In this document: positions 8,262 through 16,238 of the stretch, piece after piece
Layout of the letters: each line of letters begins with the position of its first letter
How positions within the stretch are numbered: the first letter of the stretch is position 1
Origin: Candidatus Thorarchaeota archaeon
GTDB taxonomy: Archaea > Asgardarchaeota > Thorarchaeia > Thorarchaeales > Thorarchaeaceae
Direction: 5' to 3'
Assembly: GCA_004524595.1 (NCBI GenBank)
Contig: SDOA01000007.1
Span: forward strand, 1 to 61,741
Length of the DNA stretch: 61,741 nt
Made by a program: the position numbers and the translations under genes
Notes under the pieces: generated by a model
Seen by the model: only the letters and a program-made list of their open reading frames with translations
Database searches by the model: none
What the model was told of the DNA's origin: nothing

Positions 8262-9785
8262 TTGGACCCAAACGTATACTCTTGGATCGGAGATTGGACA
8301 GGAAGAAGAGCTTTATTGACTCCTAGATATGAGGCAATAGTTGACAATATCCAGAAGAAGAGATATACATTCAAGATGATGGATGATAGAGCCAATCAAA
8401 CAGCAAGACTCCTGTTGGATTCAGGAGTAAAAAAGGGGAGTCGAGTAGGTGTTTACTCAAAGAATAGATTCGACTTTCTTGACATCCTTTTTGCATGTGG
8501 TAAGATAGGTGCAATTCTTACTCCATTCAATGTTCGGCTTACAACACCTGAGATGAATCATCTTATCAAGAAGATAGACCCGTCAGTCTTCTTTTATGAT
8601 CCTGAGTTGCAATTGCCTTTTGATGATGTAAGAGGATTCTTGAAAAAACAAGATATCATCTGTATGGGTGATAAGAAGCAAAATGGTGACCCTGACCTTA
8701 CATCCTTGATGGAGAAAAGGAGTTCTGCTGAAATAGAGCGACCACAGCTAACTTTGAATGATCCCTACCTCATAGTATTTACAGGAGGAACAACAGGATT
8801 ACCCAAAGGAGCAGTCCTCTCTCATGGTCTTGTCTTTTGGAACTCGGTTAATACAATTGTTTCGTGGGGTCTGAGACCCGACGATGTCCAACCACTTCTC
8901 TTTCCCCTCTTTCATACAGGGGGGATTAACGTTCTCCTAATTCCTTTCTACCATCTTGGAGCTAAATCCATCATTATGGGCGATTTCAATGTAGAAGCAA
9001 CTTTGCAGATTATAGAGAATGAGAAGTGCAGCCTGGTAATTGCAGTTCCTACGATGTTCAATATGATGTCTGAGTCCCCTAATTTTGCAAGGACGAATTT
9101 TGATAGCGTCCGTGTTTTCATCAGTGGTGGTGCACCCTGTCCAGTAGCGATAATGGAGAAATATTGGAACCGAGGGAAGATTCTCAAAATGGGTTATGGA
9201 CTTACTGAGGTTGGACCCAATAATTTCTATCTTCCAGAGAGTGATGTCAAACGAAAACCATCATCTGTTGGATTTCCTGTTTTTCACTGCGATATGAGAG
9301 TCGTTGATGATAAAGGCAATGATGTACCTGTAGGTTCTATTGGTGAGTTGCTTCTAAAGGGTCCTCACATCTTCTCAGGTTATTGGGATGAACCTGAGGA
9401 AACTGCAAAGACAATCGAACCTGATGGGTGGGTTCATACTGGTGACCTCGTTATGAAAGATGATGAAGGATTCTATTTTATCACTGGACGTAAGAAGGAT
9501 ATGTTCATCAGCGGTGGAGAGAATGTATATCCCACTGAGATCGAGGAAATCTTATACAAACATCCAGCAATTCTCGAAGCCGCAGTCATCGGTGTACCTC
9601 ACGAAAAATGGGGTGAGGTTGGGAAAGCGGTAATTGTGCTAAAGCCAGGAAATAGTCTTACTGAGGATGAGGTACTTCAGTATTTGGATGGCAAACTTGC
9701 ACGATATAAGATACCAAAGCATTATGAGTTTCGTGACGAATTACCAAAGAGCGCTGCTGGAAAGATATTGAAACGCGAATTATGA
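8262..9785 (+). CDS. AMP-forming acyl-CoA synthetase/ligase (copy 2)
   Basis: A 507-residue ANL-superfamily ligase starting at TTG 8262, with GGAG at 8250-8253 giving an 8-nt spacing. P-loop FTGGTTGLPKGA near residue 173, MGYGLTEVGPN, WVHTGDL, hinge TGRKKDMFISGGENVYP, and the catalytic lysine in SAAGKILKREL at the C-terminus. It is a clear paralogue of the ligase at 203-1753. It is followed after 22 nt by the second KAS III-like gene and then by a MaoC hydratase, so it probably feeds acyl-CoA into this short pathway. The native acid is not evident. Confidence 0.93.
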   Translation: MDPNVYSWIGDWTGRRALLTPRYEAIVDNIQKKRYTFKMMDDRANQTARLLLDSGVKKGSRVGVYSKNRFDFLDILFACGKIGAILTPFNVRLTTPEMNHLIKKIDPSVFFYDPELQLPFDDVRGFLKKQDIICMGDKKQNGDPDLTSLMEKRSSAEIERPQLTLNDPYLIVFTGGTTGLPKGAVLSHGLVFWNSVNTIVSWGLRPDDVQPLLFPLFHTGGINVLLIPFYHLGAKSIIMGDFNVEATLQIIENEKCSLVIAVPTMFNMMSESPNFARTNFDSVRVFISGGAPCPVAIMEKYWNRGKILKMGYGLTEVGPNNFYLPESDVKRKPSSVGFPVFHCDMRVVDDKGNDVPVGSIGELLLKGPHIFSGYWDEPEETAKTIEPDGWVHTGDLVMKDDEGFYFITGRKKDMFISGGENVYPTEIEEILYKHPAILEAAVIGVPHEKWGEVGKAVIVLKPGNSLTEDEVLQYLDGKLARYKIPKHYEFRDELPKSAAGKILKREL

Positions 9786-9807
9786 TTTTTAATGAGGTTG
9801 ATTATTT

Positions 9808-10833
9808 ATGGCTAAGAAGAATATTGGAATCGAAGCTATTGGCACCTACATACCAGATGAACGTCATACGGCTGAATACATCTCAAGCCAATCTGGCACA
9901 CCAGTCGATGTGATCAAGACAAAGATGGGCATGCTGAGCAAAGCTGTACCTGGCAAAGATGATCATACTGTGGCAATGGGTGTGAAGGCTGCTAAGATAG
10001 CAATTGAAAGAGCTGGAATTGACCCTGCTAAAGATATTGACTTGGTTATCTGGGCAGGCGAAGTTTATGCGGAGCATCCAATGCAAACCTATGCTATCAA
10101 GTTTCAAGGTGAAATTGGAGCCACAAGGGCATGGGCATTTGATGTGAATCAGAGATGCGGTACTATTGTCGTTGCCATGATGATTGCAAAAGCACTTATG
10201 GAGACCCAAGGATATGAACGTGTTATTATCGGAAGTGGCTATCGCAATTCTGACCTCATTGATTATACAAATATACGAACCCGATTCATGCATGATTTGG
10301 CAGCCAGTGGAGTGGCTATGATACTACGCTCCGATTATGATAGAAATCTCGTATTGGAGGGAAGTGTCATCTCCGATGGTCAGTTCTCAGAGGATGTCTA
10401 CGTGCCAGCAGGTGGAACAGTAATGCCAATTTCGTGTGAAGCCATAGAAAAGAAGCTCATCTATCTGGATGTAACAGATCCTGAAGGTCTCAAACAGAGA
10501 TTAGACAAGTTATCAATGAGAAATTTCATCGAAGTTGTTGATGAGTCTCTCAAGAAGAGTGGTTACGACAGAAAGGATATCGACTATCTAGGTCTGATCC
10601 GTATGAAGAGGAGTGCATTTGAATACGTCGCAAATGAGTTAGGTGTTGATCCTTACAAACAATCTACCTATTTTGAGGAATGGGGTCACATGGGTCAAAA
10701 TGATGCAATTGTGTCGCTTGAAGAAGGACTGAGGGATGAGAAGATTAAAGACGGGTCTCTTGTCGTTCTTACCGCAGCAGGAATTGGATGGTCCTGGAAT
10801 GCCATTACAATAAAATGGGGAAAAGCGAAGTGA
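9808..10833 (+). CDS. KAS III / thiolase-fold protein with altered active site (copy 2)
   Basis: A 341-residue FabH-like protein. The nucleophile region reads NQRCGT, with Cys 117 in the expected place. By eye-alignment to FabH the HQAN motif reads IRMK (His to Ile) and the GNTS motif reads GHMG (Asn to His). The C-terminal strand TAAGIGWSWNAITIKWG keeps the fold pattern. It is quite different from the copy at 1844-2854, so the two are not recent duplicates. Placed between an acyl-CoA ligase and an enoyl-CoA hydratase, a role in acyl-CoA extension, cleavage or transfer is likely; standard FabH chemistry is doubtful. Confidence 0.85.
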   Translation: MAKKNIGIEAIGTYIPDERHTAEYISSQSGTPVDVIKTKMGMLSKAVPGKDDHTVAMGVKAAKIAIERAGIDPAKDIDLVIWAGEVYAEHPMQTYAIKFQGEIGATRAWAFDVNQRCGTIVVAMMIAKALMETQGYERVIIGSGYRNSDLIDYTNIRTRFMHDLAASGVAMILRSDYDRNLVLEGSVISDGQFSEDVYVPAGGTVMPISCEAIEKKLIYLDVTDPEGLKQRLDKLSMRNFIEVVDESLKKSGYDRKDIDYLGLIRMKRSAFEYVANELGVDPYKQSTYFEEWGHMGQNDAIVSLEEGLRDEKIKDGSLVVLTAAGIGWSWNAITIKWGKAK

Positions 10834-10838
10834 AGAAG

Positions 10839-11264
10839 ATGAAAGTGACAAAATACTCAGATATCAAAATGGGTCAATCAGCAGAAGTCATTCATACAAT
10901 TACAGAAGATGATATTCAAACATTCGGAGACCTTAGTGGTGACTATAACCCTTTGCATTTTGATGAAGAATGGGCTAAGACCACGATGTTCGGAGGGCGA
11001 ATTGCTCATGGTATACTTACAGCCTCATTCATCAGCACTGCAATCGGTATGCATCTACCTGGTCCAGGCACTATCTACATGAGTCAGAGTATGCGTTTCT
11101 TAGGTCCTGTACGGATTGGTGATATTATTACGGCGCGAGTCGAAGTCATCAATCTAAATGATGAGAAAGAACGTGTGACATTGAAAACAACATGTAGAAA
11201 TCAAGATGGCAAAATCATCATGGATGGAGAAGCTCTTGTTACATTGATGAAGATGAACTCTTGA
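10839..11264 (+). CDS. MaoC/PhaJ-type (R)-specific enoyl-CoA hydratase
   Basis: A 141-residue hot-dog fold hydratase. The catalytic pair lies in GDYNPLH (Asp 35, His 40) followed by HGILTASF, the hydratase-2 motif. It would interconvert trans-2-enoyl-CoA and (R)-3-hydroxyacyl-CoA. I use the ATG at 10839, 5 nt after the stop of the KAS III-like gene; a longer frame from 10788 would overlap that gene and adds a non-conserved extension. It completes a ligase / condensing-like / hydratase set. Confidence 0.92.
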   Translation: MKVTKYSDIKMGQSAEVIHTITEDDIQTFGDLSGDYNPLHFDEEWAKTTMFGGRIAHGILTASFISTAIGMHLPGPGTIYMSQSMRFLGPVRIGDIITARVEVINLNDEKERVTLKTTCRNQDGKIIMDGEALVTLMKMNS

Positions 11265-11590
11265 ATTGTACTTGTCCAATATCTTCATTTTAATAGGAAT
11301 TTGAGTTCATAGATATCAATCTTAATTACCTAGTCAAACAATGGTATCCCTACCATCATTTGAGTATCCTTAGGAGCTATTCTATTTTATCTATTCACGT
11401 TTTGAAGAACTGAAGACATGAATGGTCTTCTTCATTAATTATAAACAAGCATTATCTTAATAAGGGAGTTTTTTCGATTTCGAATCCTGATTCATATATG
11501 ATTACCTTTGTTAATTATTCATATTTATTTAGTTACATAATGTAACTTACATGAACAAAATGCGAAAAATAGCAAGATGTGTTGACTACA
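11265..11590. other. Intergenic region upstream of the formate dehydrogenase genes
   Basis: About 325 A/T-rich bases with no convincing gene. The first 250 bases show nothing beyond weak A/T-rich tracts. The last 70 hold a TATA-like box and a palindrome, listed separately. Confidence 0.6.
11521..11547 (+). promoter_or_regulatory. TATA-like box and 17-bp palindromic operator of mvhD-fdhAB
   Basis: ATATTTATTTA at 11521-11531 resembles a TATA box. It abuts AGTTACATAATGTAACT at 11531-11547, a palindrome with two 8-bp arms around one A. The palindrome would fall between the TATA box and the transcription start (about 11550), the classical place for an archaeal repressor. The regulator is not identified. 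Confidence 0.55.
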
Positions 11591-12043
11591 ATGGAACAAG
11601 CGGAAAGTGTACAAACTTCTGAAGTATCAGAATTCAAACCAAAAATTGTTGCATTTCTTTGCAATTGGTGTAGCTACGCAGGTGCTGATCTAGCTGGTAC
11701 AAGTAGACTTCAATATTCACCACATATCCATGCGATACGAGTGAATTGCTCAAGTAGATTAAATCCTGCTGTGATAATCAAGACATTGTTAATGGGTGCT
11801 GATGGTGTGCTGATAGCAGGCTGTCATCCGGGCGATTGTCATTACAAAACTGGCAATCTCTATACGCGGCGAAGGTATATGATGTTAAAAGTACTCCTTG
11901 AAACTTTAGGATTTGAACCAGAGCGATTGCGATTGGAATGGGTTTCTGCCTCAGAAGCCATTAAGTTTGCAACCGTTGCTAACGAATTTTCTAAAACAAT
12001 CCAAGAACTCGGACCCAATACAATTGGAGGTTCGATTCTATGA
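11591..12043 (+). CDS. mvhD: MvhD-type iron-sulfur adaptor subunit
   Basis: About 150 residues of the methyl-viologen-reducing hydrogenase delta family. Conserved cysteines occur in FLCNWCSYAGAD, RVNCSSR and GCHPGDCHYKTGN, the [2Fe-2S] ligand pattern of MvhD. In methanogens this subunit links hydrogenase or formate dehydrogenase to HdrA for electron bifurcation. A GTG at 11579 is an alternative start; neither start has a strong ribosome binding site. Its stop overlaps the fdhA ATG (ATGA at 12040). No hydrogenase or Hdr subunits are in the window, so the partner must be encoded elsewhere. Confidence 0.92.
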   Translation: MEQAESVQTSEVSEFKPKIVAFLCNWCSYAGADLAGTSRLQYSPHIHAIRVNCSSRLNPAVIIKTLLMGADGVLIAGCHPGDCHYKTGNLYTRRRYMMLKVLLETLGFEPERLRLEWVSASEAIKFATVANEFSKTIQELGPNTIGGSIL

Positions 12044-14073
12044 TTCAGTACGAAAAGACCATCTGTCCATATTGTAGTTGTGGATGTGGAATCTATCTTG
12101 TTATTGAAGATGGGAAAATTATTGGCCAGGAACCACAGAATGATCATCCTGTAAATGAGGGCGGAAACTGCCCAAAGGGTCGAAATGCTTACCAGTTCTT
12201 ATATGCTGAAGATAGATTGAAGACTCCAATGATTAGAAAATCCGGCAGATTAGTCGAGAGCAGCTGGGATGAAGTCTTAGATTATATTTCTGATAAACTT
12301 AAACAAGCGGGTCCCAATGAATTTGGAATGATTGCTTCTGGCAAAAACACTAACGAGGACGCGTATGTCATTCAAAAGTTTGCACGTGTTGTTATGGGTA
12401 CCAATAATATCGAATATTGCGGTCGGTTATGTCACTCTTCGACAGCAGCTGGCTTAGGTCCTACTGTAGGATCTGGTGTTATGCCAATCTCTCAACTAGA
12501 TATTGAGACCGTCGATTGCATCTTTCTTGTCGGAATCAATTTGAAAGAGACCTTTCCTTTAATGTATAAGAGAGCTCTACGCGCGAAAAATAATGGAGCT
12601 AAAGTAATCGTCATGGATCCGCGAAAAACTCTAACCGCAAAAGAACTTGCTGATGTACATCTCCCATTGAACTCTGGAACTGATGTAGTTGTCATTAATG
12701 CATTGATGAAAATCATTTTGGACAAAGAGTGGGAGAACAAGGAATTCATCGAATCAAGAACAGTTGGTATTGAGGCTTTACGTAAACACTTGTCAACAAT
12801 GAATCTCGATGAACTGTCGAAAATCTCTGGAGTTTCGCTTGATGATCTAGAAAACGCTGCCAAGCTTTTTGCAAAAGCAAAAAATGCATCTGTACTGTAT
12901 AATCAGGGATTAAATCAACACATCACTGGTACTGATGGAATAAGGGCATTAGCATCTTTAGCACTGATTGCAGGTCAATATGGCCGACCTGGAACTGGTC
13001 TTTCGCCAACTAGAGGTCAGATAAATGGAGAAGGGACTGGAGATATGGGTTGTCTGAATGTTTTCTATCCCGGTTTCCAGAAAGTTGGAACTCCTGCTGA
13101 ACCACATAAGAAATTTGCTGAATTATGGGGTGTTGATAATCTTCCAGATAAACCTGGTCTCCCATATACAAAAATAATCGAGCAGACTAAATTCCTATGG
13201 ATAATAGGAACGAACCCGATGATGGCTATTCCAGACACGGATAATGTGAAGAAAGCTTTGCAAGCAAAGGAGCTATTGATAGTTCAGGACATCTTTCCGA
13301 CAGAAACTGCACAACTTGCTGATGTTGTTTTGCCTGCGAGTACATGGGTAGAAAGGGAAGGTACACATGCATATGTCGATAGGCGAGTTCAGAAGATTAA
13401 TCAGCTCTTAGAGCCACCCGGAGAAGCAAAACCAGATTGGTGGATTGTGACGCAGATAGCTGATAGAATGGGATTCAAAGCAAAATTCGATTTCACATCT
13501 CCTCAAGAAATCTTTGAAGAAATTAGAAGAGTTGTGCCACCTTACAAGGGTCTTACGTATAAACGTCTAGAAGAAACTTTGGGTGGTATCCAATGGCCCT
13601 GTCCTACTGAAGAGCATCCTGGGACAAGTACATTCTTCACAGAGAAGTTCAATACTCCTGATGGATTGGGCCATCTTCAAGTCGTAAACTACATTCCTCC
13701 TGCTGAACTCCCCGACAAAGATTACCCGTATATACTATCAACTGGTAGAACTATCTTTCATTACCATACAGGAACAATGAGTCGGAGAACTCCGAATCTT
13801 GATGCAGAGATATCTGAAGCCTATTTTCAGATTAATCCAAAGGATGCAGCTTTACAGGGGATAAAAGATGATGTTGAAGTCACATTGAGGACCAGACGTG
13901 GCAGTGTGTCAGCTAAGGCTAAAATCACAGATCAAGTGCCTGAAGGATTTGTCTTTCTTCCATTTCATTTTAGTGAGTCCTGTGCAAATAAGATAACCAA
14001 CCCTGTTCTTGACCCTAATTGTGGGATGCCTGAATACAAAGTATGTGCAGTTAAACTGGAGGTGTTAAATTGA
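12040..14073 (+). CDS. fdhA: Formate dehydrogenase catalytic subunit FdhA (Mo/W-bisPGD, Cys type)
   Basis: A 677-residue molybdopterin oxidoreductase. The N-terminal CPYCSCGC plus GNCPKGRN binds a [4Fe-4S] cluster. YCGRLCHSSTAAGL aligns with the formate dehydrogenase active site, with Cys 131 in the position of the metal ligand (selenocysteine in some homologues) followed by His 132. The C-terminal molydop-binding domain (SARGS-like RRGSVSAKAKI) is present. It would oxidise formate or reduce CO2. It is translationally coupled to mvhD before it and fdhB after it. Length matches the F420-linked FdhA of methanogens. Confidence 0.94.
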   Translation: MIQYEKTICPYCSCGCGIYLVIEDGKIIGQEPQNDHPVNEGGNCPKGRNAYQFLYAEDRLKTPMIRKSGRLVESSWDEVLDYISDKLKQAGPNEFGMIASGKNTNEDAYVIQKFARVVMGTNNIEYCGRLCHSSTAAGLGPTVGSGVMPISQLDIETVDCIFLVGINLKETFPLMYKRALRAKNNGAKVIVMDPRKTLTAKELADVHLPLNSGTDVVVINALMKIILDKEWENKEFIESRTVGIEALRKHLSTMNLDELSKISGVSLDDLENAAKLFAKAKNASVLYNQGLNQHITGTDGIRALASLALIAGQYGRPGTGLSPTRGQINGEGTGDMGCLNVFYPGFQKVGTPAEPHKKFAELWGVDNLPDKPGLPYTKIIEQTKFLWIIGTNPMMAIPDTDNVKKALQAKELLIVQDIFPTETAQLADVVLPASTWVEREGTHAYVDRRVQKINQLLEPPGEAKPDWWIVTQIADRMGFKAKFDFTSPQEIFEEIRRVVPPYKGLTYKRLEETLGGIQWPCPTEEHPGTSTFFTEKFNTPDGLGHLQVVNYIPPAELPDKDYPYILSTGRTIFHYHTGTMSRRTPNLDAEISEAYFQINPKDAALQGIKDDVEVTLRTRRGSVSAKAKITDQVPEGFVFLPFHFSESCANKITNPVLDPNCGMPEYKVCAVKLEVLN

Positions 14074-15311
14074 GCGATCAAATGTATATAGCTCGTTCAC
14101 TGGATGAGAGTGTTTTAGAGCAGAATGAATCTGGAGGAGTCTTAACTTCCATCCTTCGATGTGCTTTAAAGAGTGGGCAAATTGATGGTGTTGTGACCGT
14201 GAAGGCTAAAAATCGTGATAGATTTTCTGGAATCCCAGTCCTCATCAACAACCCTGATGAACTACTTGAAACAATGGGTTCTCTCCATTTCTCAGTACCT
14301 AATATTGCACGATTTGTGAAGGAATATCTACAAGGTGGGTCTTCGAGGCGGTTGGCTGTGGTTGGAAAACCATGTGATATTAGATCCATTATTGAGCTCC
14401 AAAAACGGAACCAGATTGATAAAGAGAATATATTTCTCATTGGAGTGAACTGCAGTGGCACAATCTCTCCTGCTATTGCTCGTGAAATACTCAAAAAGCA
14501 TCTCAAAGTAAATCCTAATGATGTTATCGAGGAAGATATCGATAATGGTGTATTGACTGTCTTTCTAAAAGATGGAAAGAGTAAATCGATTGACCTGGTA
14601 AAGCTCGAAAAGAAAGGAATTGGTAGAAGGGAAAATTGTACACGGTGCGAGTTCAAGATTCCAACCTTTGCAGATCTAGCTTTTGGAAAATGGGGAACTG
14701 AAGAAACAGGCGGAACATTCGTCGAGATTTTCTCCGAGAAAGGTCAGAATATCTTTGATAATGCAGTTCAAAATCGGTGCATTGGAGTGGAAAAACCATC
14801 GAAGAATAGCATAAAAACTAGAGGGGAGAAGAACCAGATTGAGATCGACCGAGCTTTAGAACAGAGAGTTCGTGATTTCAACCCTATAATGGATATGAGT
14901 CCCTCTGAGCGACTAGCTTATTGGTTAAAAGAGTTTGACAAGTGCATCAAATGCTATGGTTGTAGAGATGCCTGTCCAATTTGTTACTGTGAAGAATGTC
15001 TACTTGAGGCAAATAGGGATTTCCTTGAAGCTGGAGTAGTTCCACCAAATGCACTCTTTCCATTAACAAGACTCTCTCATGTTGGTGATTCTTGTGTGAA
15101 TTGTGGACAATGTCAGGATGCATGTCCTATGGACCTTCCATTGGTACTACTCTTTACTCTTCAGAATGATAGATTGTCAAAGGTCTTCGAATATAAATCT
15201 GGTACTACCCTTGGTGATGGTCCTCCGTTGAATACAGCAATGGAAGAAGAACTGAGAATCGATGATGTTTTCTTAGATGTTCCATCTCTGAAGAAGAAAA
15301 TAAATAAATGA
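14070..15311 (+). CDS. fdhB: FdhB/FrhB-family iron-sulfur flavoprotein subunit
   Basis: A 413-residue protein of the F420 hydrogenase/dehydrogenase beta family. KPCDIRSI and NCTRCEFK are typical FrhB/FdhB core motifs. Two clusters follow near the C-terminus: CIKCYGCRDACPICYC and CVNCGQCQDACP. Start is TTG 14070, supported by GGAGGTG at 14058-14064, and it overlaps the fdhA stop. It would accept electrons from FdhA and pass them to F420 or, through MvhD, to a heterodisulfide reductase. CofE encoded at 56669 shows that the cell makes F420. Confidence 0.92.
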   Translation: MSDQMYIARSLDESVLEQNESGGVLTSILRCALKSGQIDGVVTVKAKNRDRFSGIPVLINNPDELLETMGSLHFSVPNIARFVKEYLQGGSSRRLAVVGKPCDIRSIIELQKRNQIDKENIFLIGVNCSGTISPAIAREILKKHLKVNPNDVIEEDIDNGVLTVFLKDGKSKSIDLVKLEKKGIGRRENCTRCEFKIPTFADLAFGKWGTEETGGTFVEIFSEKGQNIFDNAVQNRCIGVEKPSKNSIKTRGEKNQIEIDRALEQRVRDFNPIMDMSPSERLAYWLKEFDKCIKCYGCRDACPICYCEECLLEANRDFLEAGVVPPNALFPLTRLSHVGDSCVNCGQCQDACPMDLPLVLLFTLQNDRLSKVFEYKSGTTLGDGPPLNTAMEEELRIDDVFLDVPSLKKKINK

Positions 15312-15378
15312 TGAATTGGATTGAAAATGACTGATTGAATGCTGATGGGCAAATTTCAAAATTCTTTGAATAGCCTGT

Positions 15379-15960
15379 CTATTTCGACTTCAAAATACCC
15401 CATAGTAGAACATCAGTTGTTTCGCTCATTGATCCCCAACGTTTAATGTTCGATTCACCAATAAACCAAGTGAATACAATGCTTGCTAATATAGTTCCAA
15501 TCAGTGCTCGTATAATGACTGGTTCTCTTATATCACGTATTTCGGATTTCACTCGAAAAATTTGTTTCATGAAATTTGAATCAGTAGGGAAGTTCTTTTT
15601 TATTGCTAGAGGTACATGTTTCCCACCCATCTCAATTAGCTCAATAAAAAAGAGATTAAGTAATTTTTTATCTCTCTGAAATTCTCTATGGAGTTGATTT
15701 ATTGCGTTTGTTAGAAGGTTTTCTGCAGTTTCTCCTTTCACATCATTTAGAATTTCAAGTATCCTGAATAAAGGATGTTTTTCAATGAAGACTGCTTCAA
15801 AGATTTCTTCTTTTCCTCCAAAGTGGTTGTATATGGAACCCGCTTTAATTCCTGCATCTTTAGCAATATCTCTCATTGAAGTACCTTGATATCCATTCTC
15901 GACGAATAGACTATAGGCCGAATCAAGTATTCTCCTCTTTGTTGACACAACCGATTTCAT
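15379..15960 (-). CDS. TetR/AcrR-family transcriptional regulator
   Basis: A 193-residue repressor. The N-terminal helix-turn-helix reads RRILDSAYSLFVENGYQGTS then MRDIAKDAGIKAGSIYNHFG, a full TetR DNA-binding domain. The C-terminal ligand domain has an acyl-ligand look, but this cannot be assigned. It converges with fdhB and is divergent from the kinase gene at 16239. A palindrome overlaps its own promoter (15997-16010), so autorepression is likely. TetR proteins beside acyl-CoA genes often sense acyl-CoA; here the nearest such genes are 4 kb away. Confidence 0.9.
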   Translation of the reverse strand: MKSVVSTKRRILDSAYSLFVENGYQGTSMRDIAKDAGIKAGSIYNHFGGKEEIFEAVFIEKHPLFRILEILNDVKGETAENLLTNAINQLHREFQRDKKLLNLFFIELIEMGGKHVPLAIKKNFPTDSNFMKQIFRVKSEIRDIREPVIIRALIGTILASIVFTWFIGESNIKRWGSMSETTDVLLWGILKSK

Positions 15961-15996
15961 TCAATCTCTTCCTCTTATCAGTCATAGTTCAATAAC

Positions 15997-16020
15997 CTAA
16001 CAAACGTTAGTTAATATAAC
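15997..16020 (-). promoter_or_regulatory. TetR promoter with overlapping inverted repeat
   Basis: On the minus strand TTATATTAA (16011-16020) looks like a TATA box. It is followed directly by the inverted repeat CTAAC-AAAC-GTTAG at 15997-16010. The repeat lies 37 nt before the TetR start codon, fitting an autoregulatory operator. Confidence 0.5.
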
Positions 16021-16238
16021 TCGTTTGGTAAAGAAGATAATGATAAAATATTTTGATGTAAATTGGTTTAAGGTTAAATAATTGTGAAAATCAACAAGCA
16101 AAATTCCCGGGATAACCATTCCAACAATAATAATATAGTTCTATCACAGTCCATTTATGTGCTAATATATCGTTAAAATGATGGAGAATATTCTCGACTT
16201 CAATTTTCTCCAATTAGTTTCTAAGGAGCGAAGTATCC

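Noticed and set aside
9883..10293. 136-codon antisense frame in the second KAS III-like gene
   Set aside because: The sense frame has clear family homology; the antisense product shows no recognisable pattern or start signal.
11551..11622. A 23-codon frame (ATG 11551 to TGA) overlapping the mvhD start, considered as a leader peptide
   Set aside because: There is no ribosome binding site and no attenuator-like hairpin; overlap with mvhD makes chance more likely.
12418..12435. Possible selenocysteine codon in fdhA
   Set aside because: The active-site codon at 12430 is TGT (Cys), and no in-frame TGA occurs in the gene.
14078..14656. 192-codon antisense frame inside fdhB
   Set aside because: It is antisense to a convincing fdhB sequence and has no ribosome binding site.
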